Source of the DNA: JAPLGE01 sp964355545
Lineage (GTDB): Bacteria > Bipolaricaulota > Bipolaricaulia > UBA7950 > UBA9294
Length of the DNA: 6,173 nt
Assembly (NCBI GenBank): GCA_964355545.1
Contig: CAYHEK010000082.1
Location: forward strand, 1 to 6,173
Reading direction: 5' to 3'
The translations under genes and the position numbers were made by a program. The notes under the pieces are model-generated. The model ran no database searches. It saw only the letters and a program-made list of their open reading frames with translations, and was not told where the DNA came from. Position 1 is the stretch's first letter. Each line of letters starts with the position of its first letter. This document shows, in pieces, positions 1-4,687 of the stretch.

Positions 1-318
1 GTACGCGAGCTGGGTTCAGACCCTCGTGAGACAGGTCGCTCTCTATCTCCCGTGGGCGTGGGAGACTTGAGAGAGACTATCCCTAGTACGAGAGGACCGG
101 GATAGCTGAACCTATGGTGCACCAGTTGTCTCGCCAGAGGCATCGCTGGGTAGCTAAGTTCAGTTAGGATAAGCGCTGAAGGCATCTAAGCACGAAGCCG
201 TTCTCAAGACTAGGTCTCCACACTAGGCCCCTCCGAGACTAGGAGGTTGATAGGCCGCAGGTGTAAGCGCAGCAATGCGTTCAGCCGAGCGGTACTAATT
301 GGCCGAATGCTTGTGTGG
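1..318 (+). rRNA. 23S ribosomal RNA, 3' end (partial)
   Basis: Last ~320 nt of the large-subunit rRNA; the 5' part lies outside the window. The sequence opens in the conserved peptidyl-transferase-proximal region (GTACGCGAGCTGGGTTCAGA, with CGTGAGACAGGT following) and contains the sarcin-ricin loop AGTACGAGAGGACC at 85-98, the site contacted by elongation factors. The conserved 3' segment with GGTACTAAT at 291-299 precedes the terminal stem by about 20 nt, as in other bacterial 23S genes, so I place the mature end near 318. That end is approximate because the partner strand of the terminal helix is not in the window. A ~40-nt spacer separates it from the 5S gene; no tRNA is inserted. Confidence 0.96.
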
Positions 319-359
319 CACACACCCTGTTCACTTGCAAGGACCCTCGAGATGAGATT

Positions 360-476
<117 letters not shown>

Positions 477-478
477 TC

Positions 479-487
479 TTTCTTTTT
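479..487 (+). terminator. T-rich tract after 5S rRNA, possible operon terminator
   Basis: Directly after the 5S terminal helix comes a pyrimidine/T-rich run, TTTCTTTTT. No separate GC-rich hairpin lies between them, so intrinsic termination would have to use the 5S terminal helix itself as the stem. The next gene converges from the opposite strand only about 20 nt away, so a termination signal is expected here. The T run is seen; its function is inferred. Confidence 0.35.
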
Positions 488-505
488 ACCTAGACGGATC
501 CCTCG

Positions 506-1024
506 TTATCTTCGAGCCGCGGGCGAGCGATCTCCCTTTTCCAATGCGAGGAGCCGCTCCTTGAGGGGAAGCCCGCCGCCGAAGCCGACGAGGCACCCGT
601 CCTTCCCCAGGACGCGGTGGCAAGGGACGAAGATCGGGATTGGGTTCGCTCCCACGGCCGCGCCGACGGCGCGGGCGGCCTGCGGCCGGCCGATCGCCGC
701 GGCGATCTCGCCGTAGGAGGTGGTCACCCCATAGGGGATGCGGGAGACGGCCGCCCAGACTTCTCTCTGGAACGGAGTCCCGACTACGTCAAGCCGCGAG
801 GAGAAGGCCCGCCTCGTTCCAGCGAGGTACTCCTCGAGCTCGCGCACGGCTTGGGTGTTCCGCGGATCGTCCACTACGATCTCGGCCCCAAGCCGACGCT
901 CAAGCTCGGAGAGCGACGTTCCCCGCAGATCGAGGTAGCGCACCTCCGTCGCTTTGGAAAGAAGGAGGAACCGCCATCCCTCCCAGGCGATCTCGCACGC
1001 ATACAACCGGTCATCTGCGCGCAT
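506..1024 (-). CDS. ogt: O6-alkylguanine-DNA alkyltransferase (Ogt/MGMT family)
   Basis: A 172-aa suicide DNA-repair protein that moves the alkyl group from O6-alkylguanine to its own cysteine. The active-site motif PCHRV has the acceptor Cys at residue 135. The C-terminal domain also shows SYGEIA (~103-108, Tyr104), the arginine finger in ARAVG (Arg118), the Asn hinge in GANPIP (Asn127) and the closing GGLPLKERLLALE, whose Glu162 sits 27 residues after the catalytic Cys as in human MGMT. Residues 1-80 are the variable N-terminal ribonuclease-like domain. Length is normal and there is no Ada-type regulatory domain. The ATG start is supported by AAGGAGG 4 nt upstream (1029-1035 on +). The gene converges on the rRNA operon, with its stop about 30 nt beyond the 5S. 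It has its own promoter in the 83-nt gap behind it, so it need not be cotranscribed with the AMMECR1 gene. Confidence 0.95.
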   Translation of the reverse strand: MRADDRLYACEIAWEGWRFLLLSKATEVRYLDLRGTSLSELERRLGAEIVVDDPRNTQAVRELEEYLAGTRRAFSSRLDVVGTPFQREVWAAVSRIPYGVTTSYGEIAAAIGRPQAARAVGAAVGANPIPIFVPCHRVLGKDGCLVGFGGGLPLKERLLALEKGDRSPAARR

Positions 1025-1069
1025 CGTCCCTCCTTGAGTCCCCTATTCGGCCACGTCTCTTGCGCAACG

Positions 1070-1099
1070 AGATTAGCCGACCCGCCCGGCGCTGGTCAA
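1070..1099 (-). promoter_or_regulatory. sigma70-type promoter of ogt
   Basis: On the minus strand, TTGACC (1099-1094) and TAATCT (1075-1070) are separated by 18 nt. Transcription would begin near 1062, giving a leader of about 38 nt before the ogt ATG. The promoter sits in the 83-nt gap between the AMMECR1 stop and ogt, which argues that ogt has its own transcript. No Ada-box-like operator was recognised. Confidence 0.65.
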
Positions 1100-1107
1100 T
1101 GCGCCAC

Positions 1108-1785
1108 TTAAGGTGCCGTCTCGCCCTCGGCGAAGTGCAGGACACGGTAGATCTCGACCCGCGGCCGCGGCTCCGCCTGCCAGCAGCCGGCCGACGCCCC
1201 TTGCTTTTCGCACAGGTGAGAGAGGAACTCCACTGGGTCGGGGTAGTCGCGCCACACCTGCGGGAGGTAGGTCGAGGTTCCCACAGGCGTAGTGAGGATC
1301 ACCCCGTCCTTCCCGGGCGTGAGCCGACGCACGAGATCCTCTGGATCCCGATAGACGAGGCGCCGCACCCGGCCGAGGACGCTTATCTCAATTCGGATCT
1401 TGTCGAGCTCCTCTTTGGAGACCTGTGGGAAGCGCTCGTCCCCTGTCGCCGCGAGGACGGCGTTGTGGATCGCATTCTGGTAGAGGGGCTCATGGGGCTC
1501 GAAGCGGTCGATCATGCAGCCGCGAAGGACTCCCTCCCGCGCGAGGGTGACGAAGCAGGCCCCGCTCCGGCGGAGGCGGGGGGGGACCGCAGCTTCCTCA
1601 ACCGCGATCTCCCCCTGCCCTGCGAGGACAGAGGTGAGGCCCTCGCGCACCAAGCGCAGGAGGAAGGAACCCTCCGCTTGTGTGAGGGCAGGAGGTTCGA
1701 GGGACGGCTGCCGCGTCGCCAAGAACCCGCCCACAATAGCGGCGACCATGCCCAAGGCCGCGCACACGACGACGAGTTGCCTCAT
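1108..1785 (-). CDS. membrane-anchored AMMECR1-domain protein
   Basis: A 225-aa protein with an AMMECR1 domain. Landmarks are GACFVTLAREGVLRGC (~75-90; the family's LRGC signature is 87-90, here followed by MI rather than the usual IG), a middle section with DERFPQVSKEEL and IEISVL, and GVILTTPVGTSTYLPQVW (~161-178) followed by the PVEFLSHLCEKQG stretch. The biochemical role of AMMECR1 domains is poorly known; bacterial and archaeal members often occur with MEMO and radical-SAM partners, none of which is present here. Residues 3-23 form a hydrophobic N-terminal segment with almost no charge, a probable uncleaved anchor or signal peptide, so the domain may face outside the cytoplasm. I chose the ATG at 1785: a longer reading from a TTG at 1821 would start inside the -35 box. 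The predicted -10 box ends only 7 nt before the ATG, so the mRNA may be leaderless. Confidence 0.85.
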   Translation of the reverse strand: MRQLVVVCAALGMVAAIVGGFLATRQPSLEPPALTQAEGSFLLRLVREGLTSVLAGQGEIAVEEAAVPPRLRRSGACFVTLAREGVLRGCMIDRFEPHEPLYQNAIHNAVLAATGDERFPQVSKEELDKIRIEISVLGRVRRLVYRDPEDLVRRLTPGKDGVILTTPVGTSTYLPQVWRDYPDPVEFLSHLCEKQGASAGCWQAEPRPRVEIYRVLHFAEGETAP

Positions 1786-1792
1786 GACCTCG

Positions 1793-1821
1793 ACGATAGG
1801 CCCGGAGTGCGCGAACGTCAA
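1793..1821 (-). promoter_or_regulatory. promoter of AMMECR1 gene, possibly leaderless
   Basis: On the minus strand, TTGACG (1821-1816) and TATCGT (1798-1793) are spaced by 17 nt. The distance from the end of the -10 box to the ATG at 1785 is 7 nt, which places the expected start of transcription on or next to the A of ATG. Only a GAGG lies in that gap, too close to the ATG to be a good ribosome binding site. Confidence 0.6.
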
Positions 1822-1823
1822 CC

Positions 1824-1851
1824 TGGACAGGCAGGCGCCGCTCCGTATACT
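1824..1851 (+). promoter_or_regulatory. sigma70-type promoter of PepT-like peptidase
   Basis: TGGACA (1824-1829) and TATACT (1846-1851) are separated by 16 nt. The transcript would begin near 1858, just before the AAGGAGG ribosome binding site at 1861-1867 and the ATG at 1872, giving a leader of about 14 nt. The -35 box is 2 bp from that of the divergent AMMECR1 promoter. Confidence 0.65.
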
Positions 1852-1871
1852 CCCAACGAGAAGGAGGAGCG

Positions 1872-2948
1872 ATGAACGAGCGTCTGGTGAAGACTTTCTG
1901 CAATCTCGTCCGCATCGACAGTGAGTCTGGGGAGGAGGCCCCCTTCATCGAGCACCTGCGGGGGCTCTTTGCGCAGGAGCTCGGGGCCACGTGTACACTC
2001 GACTCCTACGGTAATCTGATCGCGCGCGTCCCGGGAAAGGATTCGAAGAGGCGTGAGCCGATCGTCCTCGGCGCTCACGCGGACACGGTGAAGCCGGGGA
2101 AGGGGATCGAGCCCGTCATCGCGGGGGGAGTGATCCGCTCCTCCGGCGGGACGATCCTCGGCGCCGACGACAAGGCGGGGATCGCCGAGATCCTTGAGGG
2201 CGTGCGGACCGCGGAGCGCCGGCCTCCCGTGGAGATCCTCATCACCCGCGGCGAGGAGATCGGGCTCCAAGGAGCGAAGAACCTGGACCCAAAGGCGGTC
2301 ACTGCAAAGACGGGCTTCATCTTCGATGCGGACTCACTCGACACCGTAATCGTGGGAGGCCCCACCCACATCTCATTCGACATCGAGATCGTCGGTCGGG
2401 CGGCACACGCGGGGATGGAGCCAGAGAAGGGGATCTCCGCGATCCGCGTCGCCGCGAAGGCGATCGCCTCGTTCCCGGAGGGCCGACTCGACGAGGAGAC
2501 AACGGCGAACGTCGGGACGATCCAGGGGGGGCTTATCCGGAACGGCGTCCCCGAGCGAGTGACGATCCAAGCGGAGTGCCGGAGCCTGGACCACGAGAAG
2601 TGCCTGCGTCAAGCCAAGCTCATGCGGACCGCCTTCGAGAAGGAGGCCAAGGCGGCCGGTGCGACCGTGGAGGTGAAGGAAAGCATGGGGTACAAGGCCT
2701 CGCGGGTCCCTGAAGGCTCGCCGCTCGTCCAGGCTGCCAAGGCCGCGATTGCCGCGGCCGGTCTCGAGCCGAAGACGAAGGTGATCACGGGCGGGACCGA
2801 TGCCCTGGTGCTGGGCGAGAAAGGGATCCAGGCCGTCGTTCTCGGCACGGGCGAGAAGAACGCCCACTCGACGAGCGAGGAGATCGCTATCGCCGACCTC
2901 GAGAAGGTCGTGGAGATCATCCGCGAACTGCTCCACGCCCTAGCCTAG
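1872..2948 (+). CDS. M20-family metallopeptidase, PepT-like
   Basis: A 358-aa cytoplasmic di-zinc peptidase of the M20 family, closest in length and layout to the PepT-like (YqjE-type) group; it would remove N-terminal residues from short peptides. The metal-site residues are all visible: His69 and Asp71 in LGAHADTV, the bridging Asp99 in GADDKAG, the general base Glu128 with ligand Glu129 in TRGEEIG, Asp152 in FDADS, and His332 in NAHSTSEE. The inserted dimerisation domain (~165-275) carries GRAAHAG with His179, which completes the partner active site in this family, and NVGTIQGG. There is no signal peptide. The ATG is set by AAGGAGG 4 nt upstream and by the promoter at 1824. The gene stands alone: its stop is 7 nt before the tRNA-Asn -35 box. 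The exact substrate cannot be read from sequence. Confidence 0.93.
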   Translation: MNERLVKTFCNLVRIDSESGEEAPFIEHLRGLFAQELGATCTLDSYGNLIARVPGKDSKRREPIVLGAHADTVKPGKGIEPVIAGGVIRSSGGTILGADDKAGIAEILEGVRTAERRPPVEILITRGEEIGLQGAKNLDPKAVTAKTGFIFDADSLDTVIVGGPTHISFDIEIVGRAAHAGMEPEKGISAIRVAAKAIASFPEGRLDEETTANVGTIQGGLIRNGVPERVTIQAECRSLDHEKCLRQAKLMRTAFEKEAKAAGATVEVKESMGYKASRVPEGSPLVQAAKAAIAAAGLEPKTKVITGGTDALVLGEKGIQAVVLGTGEKNAHSTSEEIAIADLEKVVEIIRELLHALA

Positions 2949-2955
2949 AGGAGAG

Positions 2956-2984
2956 TTGACGCGTTCCTCGCCGAGCGGTAGAAT
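2956..2984 (+). promoter_or_regulatory. promoter of tRNA-Asn
   Basis: TTGACG (2956-2961) and TAGAAT (2979-2984) have an ideal 17-nt spacer. Each hexamer differs from consensus at one position. Transcription would begin near 2991, so the 5' leader removed by RNase P is only about 4 nt. It begins 7 nt after the peptidase stop codon. Confidence 0.75.
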
Positions 2985-2994
2985 GAAACCGCAT

Positions 2995-3067
2995 TCCTCG
3001 GTAGCTCAATTGGCAGAGCACTCGGCTGTTAACCGAATGGTTGGAGGTTCGAGTCCTCCCCGGGGAG
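2995..3067 (+). tRNA. tRNA-Asn (anticodon GTT)
   Basis: A 73-nt cloverleaf. The acceptor stem is TCCTCGG (2995-3001) with CCGGGGA (3060-3066), including one T-G pair. The D stem is GCTC/GAGC, the anticodon loop is CTGTTAA with GTT at 3028-3030, and the T stem is GGAGG/CCTCC around TTCGAGT. The discriminator is G3067. The sequence continues CCC, so the terminal CCA is not encoded and must be added by a nucleotidyltransferase. The outermost anticodon-stem pair (3021/3037) is a C-A mismatch; the other four pair. Confidence 0.96.
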
Positions 3068-3070
3068 CCC

Positions 3071-3205
3071 GTTCTGGAAGACCCTTCCATTGGCCATTTC
3101 CTGGACCAGGTGTTCGCCGACTTCGAACTCCCCGGCTGGCGTGGCCGCGCCGTGCCGCCGGACCACCGTATGGTCCCTCCTCCTCCCAAACGTCAGCCAA
3201 GGTAA
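3071..3205 (+). pseudogene. possible C-terminal gene remnant beside tRNA-Asn
   Basis: From the first bases after the tRNA a + frame is open to a TAA at 3203-3205, encoding VLEDPSIGHFLDQVFADFEL and then PGWRGRAVPPDHRMVPPPP and a basic tail. The first ~35 codons end mainly in G or C, like genes in this genome, and the peptide looks protein-like. There is no start codon or ribosome binding site before the frame runs into the tRNA, so if it was ever a gene only its 3' end survives. This could also be a chance reading frame in GC-rich DNA. A perfect hairpin, GGACCA/TGGTCC with a 5-nt loop (3160-3176), lies inside it. I do not recognise a family. Confidence 0.25.
3075..3100 (+). terminator. hairpin after tRNA-Asn, possible terminator
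   Basis: TGGAAG (3075-3080) and CTTCCA (3084-3089) form a perfect 6-bp stem with a 3-nt loop, starting 8 nt after the tRNA. The following sequence, TTGGCCATTT, is only moderately T-rich. The inverted repeat is clear; calling it a terminator rests on its position. Confidence 0.35.
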
Positions 3206-3207
3206 GG

Positions 3208-3250
3208 ATTCACCTCATCCGCGGACCAGTTCTCGGGGAGCAGGTCATGA
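3208..3250 (+). repeat. diverged intergenic repeat, copy A
   Basis: The segment with GATTCACCT followed by GCGGACCAGTTCTCGGGG and AGCAGGTCATG resembles 4099-4135 (CATTCACCTT, GGACCGGTTTTCGGGG, GGCAGGCCAGG) apart from a block of about six extra bases. Its core also resembles the C/D/E repeats (GGTCCA, TTC, AGCTAG). Both copies lie shortly upstream of a + gene. Aligned by eye; the similarity is moderate. Confidence 0.45.
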
Positions 3251-3292
3251 CGTGTTGCCCCCAAGATGCCGGGTCCTTTCTCTTCGCCTCGG

Positions 3293-3322
3293 TTGCCAAT
3301 GGCGGCACTTCCATGGTATCCT
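3293..3322 (+). promoter_or_regulatory. promoter of zinc-ribbon gene
   Basis: TTGCCA (3293-3298) and TATCCT (3317-3322) are separated by 18 nt. Transcription would begin near 3329, directly at the AAGGAGG ribosome binding site (3330-3336) and about 14 nt before the ATG. A CCTCC at 3320-3324 is complementary to the GGAGG at 3332-3336. Confidence 0.5.
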
Positions 3323-3342
3323 CCCCAGCAAGGAGGCGTCGC

Positions 3343-3588
3343 ATGCCTATGACTCCAGCGCAGCAGTCGGCCTTGGCGGCTTGGTGCAAGACAAGGAACG
3401 TCGTTTCGAATTGCCTCGCATGCGGGACTAACAACTGGGCGATTGGGGAGATAATCGCAGCCCCGTCCCAAACCAAGGGGGGTAGCTCAATCGGAGGGCC
3501 GTCTATTCCCATGGTGCAGTTGGTATGCAAACATTGCGCTTGTGTCCGGCTCTTCGCAGCGGTCCCCATCTTCGGCGAGGATCTCTAA
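3343..3588 (+). CDS. small zinc-ribbon protein, function unknown
   Basis: An 81-aa protein with two CxxC pairs, CLAC (Cys24, Cys27) and CKHC (Cys62, Cys65), 34 residues apart, the layout of a zinc ribbon. Between them are the conserved-looking TNNW (29-32) and a glycine-rich strand pair (GGSSIGGPSIP, ~46-56); after the second pair comes a short hydrophobic strand, VRLFAAVPI. Residues 4-20 look helical. Small proteins of this pattern (helix, CxxCG with a W, Gly-rich hairpin, CxxC, FxA) occur widely in bacteria as hypothetical proteins; I know of no assigned function. Extra cysteines are Cys15 and Cys67. The ATG is firmly set by AAGGAGG 6 nt upstream and a promoter ending 20 nt upstream. A longer frame running back to 2956 crosses the tRNA and is not the gene. 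It appears monocistronic, with no functional partner nearby. Confidence 0.82.
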   Translation: MPMTPAQQSALAAWCKTRNVVSNCLACGTNNWAIGEIIAAPSQTKGGSSIGGPSIPMVQLVCKHCACVRLFAAVPIFGEDL

Positions 3589-3605
3589 CCGACAGCGAAC
3601 CTTGA

Positions 3606-3649
3606 ACACAGACGCAGGTCCGTAGTAGAGTCCGTCTTGTGTGCCTGCG
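3606..3649. repeat. overlapping alternative inverted repeats
   Basis: Two mutually exclusive stems share this segment: a 9-bp stem with one bulged T (3606-3614 with 3633-3642) and a 6-bp CGCAGG/CCTGCG stem (3613-3618 with 3644-3649). It begins 18 nt after the zinc-ribbon stop codon, so it would lie in that mRNA's 3' region. Confidence 0.4.
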
Positions 3650-3685
3650 GCTATGGAAATGCTCGTTCCCACTATGTCCTCCTCC

Positions 3686-3705
3686 CCCGTCAGTGTCTTG
3701 ACGGG
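3686..3705. repeat. perfect 7-bp hairpin
   Basis: CCCGTCA and TGACGGG flank a 6-nt loop, GTGTCT. No T tract follows on either strand, so it is not a standard intrinsic terminator. It could be a structured RNA element or a protein-binding site. Confidence 0.45.
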
Positions 3706-3723
3706 ATAAGGCCATCGAAGGTT

Positions 3724-3792
3724 GTCCCGACCCGCCCCGGGTGACCGGTCCACTTCCAAAGCTAGTCTAACGCACCTGCGGCGGCAGAGGCC
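3724..3792 (+). repeat. ~70-bp dispersed repeat, copy C
   Basis: Matches 6080-6149 over its whole length with about 56 of 70 aligned positions identical by hand, including the identical 13-mer AAGCTAGTCTAAC (3759-3771 and 6116-6128) and the shared CGGTCCAC block. Similarity continues on both sides of an in-frame TAA and falls at all codon positions, so it is conserved as DNA rather than as a protein tail. Confidence 0.75.
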
Positions 3793-3880
3793 CTAGCCTT
3801 AGGTGCCCGTGGCCAATAGTCCGGGCTCCTGCTTGTACTCGCGTCGCCAGATTCAGTCAGCACCTGCGCTTCACGACCCA

Positions 3881-4057
3881 TCAGACGACGGCTTCGCACG
3901 CTCGCATGAGGGCGAGAGAATCCTCGGGGGTAGCCGTTTGAAAGTAGTCCTCCACGAGGAGCTGGCAGGCTGTAAGATAGTACAGAATAGACTTTCCGTC
4001 GCTGAGTCGGCGGGCCTTCTCTTCGACGGGCCGGCGCAGGTCTGCTCCGGTCGGCAC
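3881..4057 (-). CDS. possible 58-aa protein, unknown
   Basis: A minus-strand frame from GTG (4057) to TGA (3881-3883) encodes a peptide with acceptable composition: a basic N-terminal third (ADLRRPVEEKARR), then two likely amphipathic helices around SILYYLTACQLLVEDYF and PEDSLALMRACEAVV. The third codon position is about 65% G/C. GAGG lies 5 nt before the GTG; a stronger AAGGAGG lies about 20 nt upstream but faces no usable in-frame start. No promoter is evident and I recognise no family. The frame stays open upstream through repeat copy B and then antisense to the nitroreductase, so it may be a chance frame or a gene fragment. Confidence 0.3.
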   Translation of the reverse strand: MPTGADLRRPVEEKARRLSDGKSILYYLTACQLLVEDYFQTATPEDSLALMRACEAVV

Positions 4058-4098
4058 CTCTTCCTCGATATGCCTGCCTCCTTCCCTCCCAATCCTAG

Positions 4099-4135
4099 CA
4101 TTCACCTTGGACCGGTTTTCGGGGGGCAGGCCAGG
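4099..4135 (+). repeat. diverged intergenic repeat, copy B
   Basis: Partner of 3208-3250 (see that entry). Read on the minus strand the two copies align in codon steps with a 6-nt gap: LPENWSADEVN in copy A and PPENRSKVN in copy B. This suggests either a shared coding ancestor or chance preservation of frame. It lies just upstream of the nitroreductase -10 box. Confidence 0.45.
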
Positions 4136-4146
4136 GGCGAATCGGC

Positions 4147-4152
4147 TATTCT
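4147..4152 (+). promoter_or_regulatory. probable -10 box of nitroreductase
   Basis: TATTCT lies 7 nt before the AAGGAGG ribosome binding site, the same layout as in front of the zinc-ribbon gene. No good -35 box is found at the right distance; the best is GGGGCA (4123-4128), within repeat copy B. Confidence 0.4.
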
Positions 4153-4171
4153 CCACGACAAGGAGGTGGAC

Positions 4172-4687
4172 GTGGACGACTTTCTGCAAGTGATCATGAG
4201 GCGCCGGTCGATCCGCAAGTTCACGGGGGAGCCGGTCCCGAAGGAGAAGGTCATCACGGCGCTGAAGGCCGCGATGGCGGCTCCCTCGGGAATGAACCGT
4301 CAGCCGTGGAGTTTCCTCGTGGTCACGAAGAAGGAGACCATCGCGGAGTTGTGCCGAGCGCACTCCCACGCGAGCTTCGGGGTTGACGCTGGAGCGGTGA
4401 TCCTTCCCTTCGGGGTCAAGGAAGGACAGAAGTGGTTCGATCAGGACATGGCCGCCGCGACCGAGAACCTGCTGATCGCGCTCGCCAATCTAGGCTTGGG
4501 TGCAACGTGGTGCGGCATGGATGAAGCCCGCCAGCCCGGCATCCGCCCACTGGTGGGCCTGCCTGACGACCAGTTCGTGTTCGCGCTCATTCCTGTGGGG
4601 ATACCTGCTGAGGAGAAGCCGGCCCGCACCCAGTACGGCGAGGACCGCGTGCATTGGAACGCGTATCAAGCGGGGCTGGGGCTATAG
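4172..4687 (+). CDS. nitroreductase-family FMN oxidoreductase
   Basis: A 171-aa flavoprotein of the nitroreductase family, which uses FMN and NAD(P)H to reduce nitro compounds, quinones or related substrates; the physiological substrate is not predictable. The N-terminal FMN-binding motif RRRSIRKF (10-17) and APSGMNRQPW (37-46) are clear, followed by the helix ENLLIALANLGLGATW (~98-113) and the C-terminal PVGIPAEEKPARTQYGEDRVHWN with the usual His-x-Asn ending. This is the short single-domain form. The start is the GTG at 4172, placed 5 nt after AAGGAGG (4160-4166); a GTG at 4166 is in frame but overlaps the ribosome binding site. The frame stays open upstream to 3803, but that part has no family similarity and crosses a repeat. 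It converges on the stomatin gene. Confidence 0.92.
   Translation: MDDFLQVIMRRRSIRKFTGEPVPKEKVITALKAAMAAPSGMNRQPWSFLVVTKKETIAELCRAHSHASFGVDAGAVILPFGVKEGQKWFDQDMAAATENLLIALANLGLGATWCGMDEARQPGIRPLVGLPDDQFVFALIPVGIPAEEKPARTQYGEDRVHWNAYQAGLGL

Larger units (their letters stand above)
3589..3880. other. non-coding stretch with inverted repeats
   Basis: No convincing gene. It holds a bulged inverted repeat, ACACA-GACG (3606-3614) against CGTC-T-TGTGT (3633-3642), overlapped by an alternative pairing of CGCAGG (3613-3618) with CCTGCG (3644-3649). It also holds a perfect 7-bp hairpin, CCCGTCA/TGACGGG (3686-3692/3699-3705, 6-nt loop), and repeat copy C (3724-3792). None is followed by a T run that would make it an obvious terminator. 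Confidence 0.6.

Noticed and set aside
640..1875. 411-codon + frame across the ogt and AMMECR1 region
   Set aside because: It lies antisense to two well-recognised minus-strand genes; the translation is Arg/Pro-rich low complexity, as expected for a shadow frame in GC-rich DNA.
2956..3342. N-terminal extension of the zinc-ribbon frame
   Set aside because: It runs through the tRNA-Asn promoter and the tRNA itself. The real start at 3343 has an ideal ribosome binding site and promoter.
3487..3759. 90-codon minus frame beginning EVDRSPGAG
   Set aside because: Starts at a TTG without a ribosome binding site, overlaps repeat copy C and is antisense to the zinc-ribbon gene. The DRSPGA peptide also appears at copies D and E, but there the frame is broken by stops or unrelated flanks.
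3803..4171. N-terminal extension of the nitroreductase frame
   Set aside because: No similarity to the family, no ribosome binding site at its ATG, and it crosses a repeat. The GTG at 4172 fits the family length and the AAGGAGG position.
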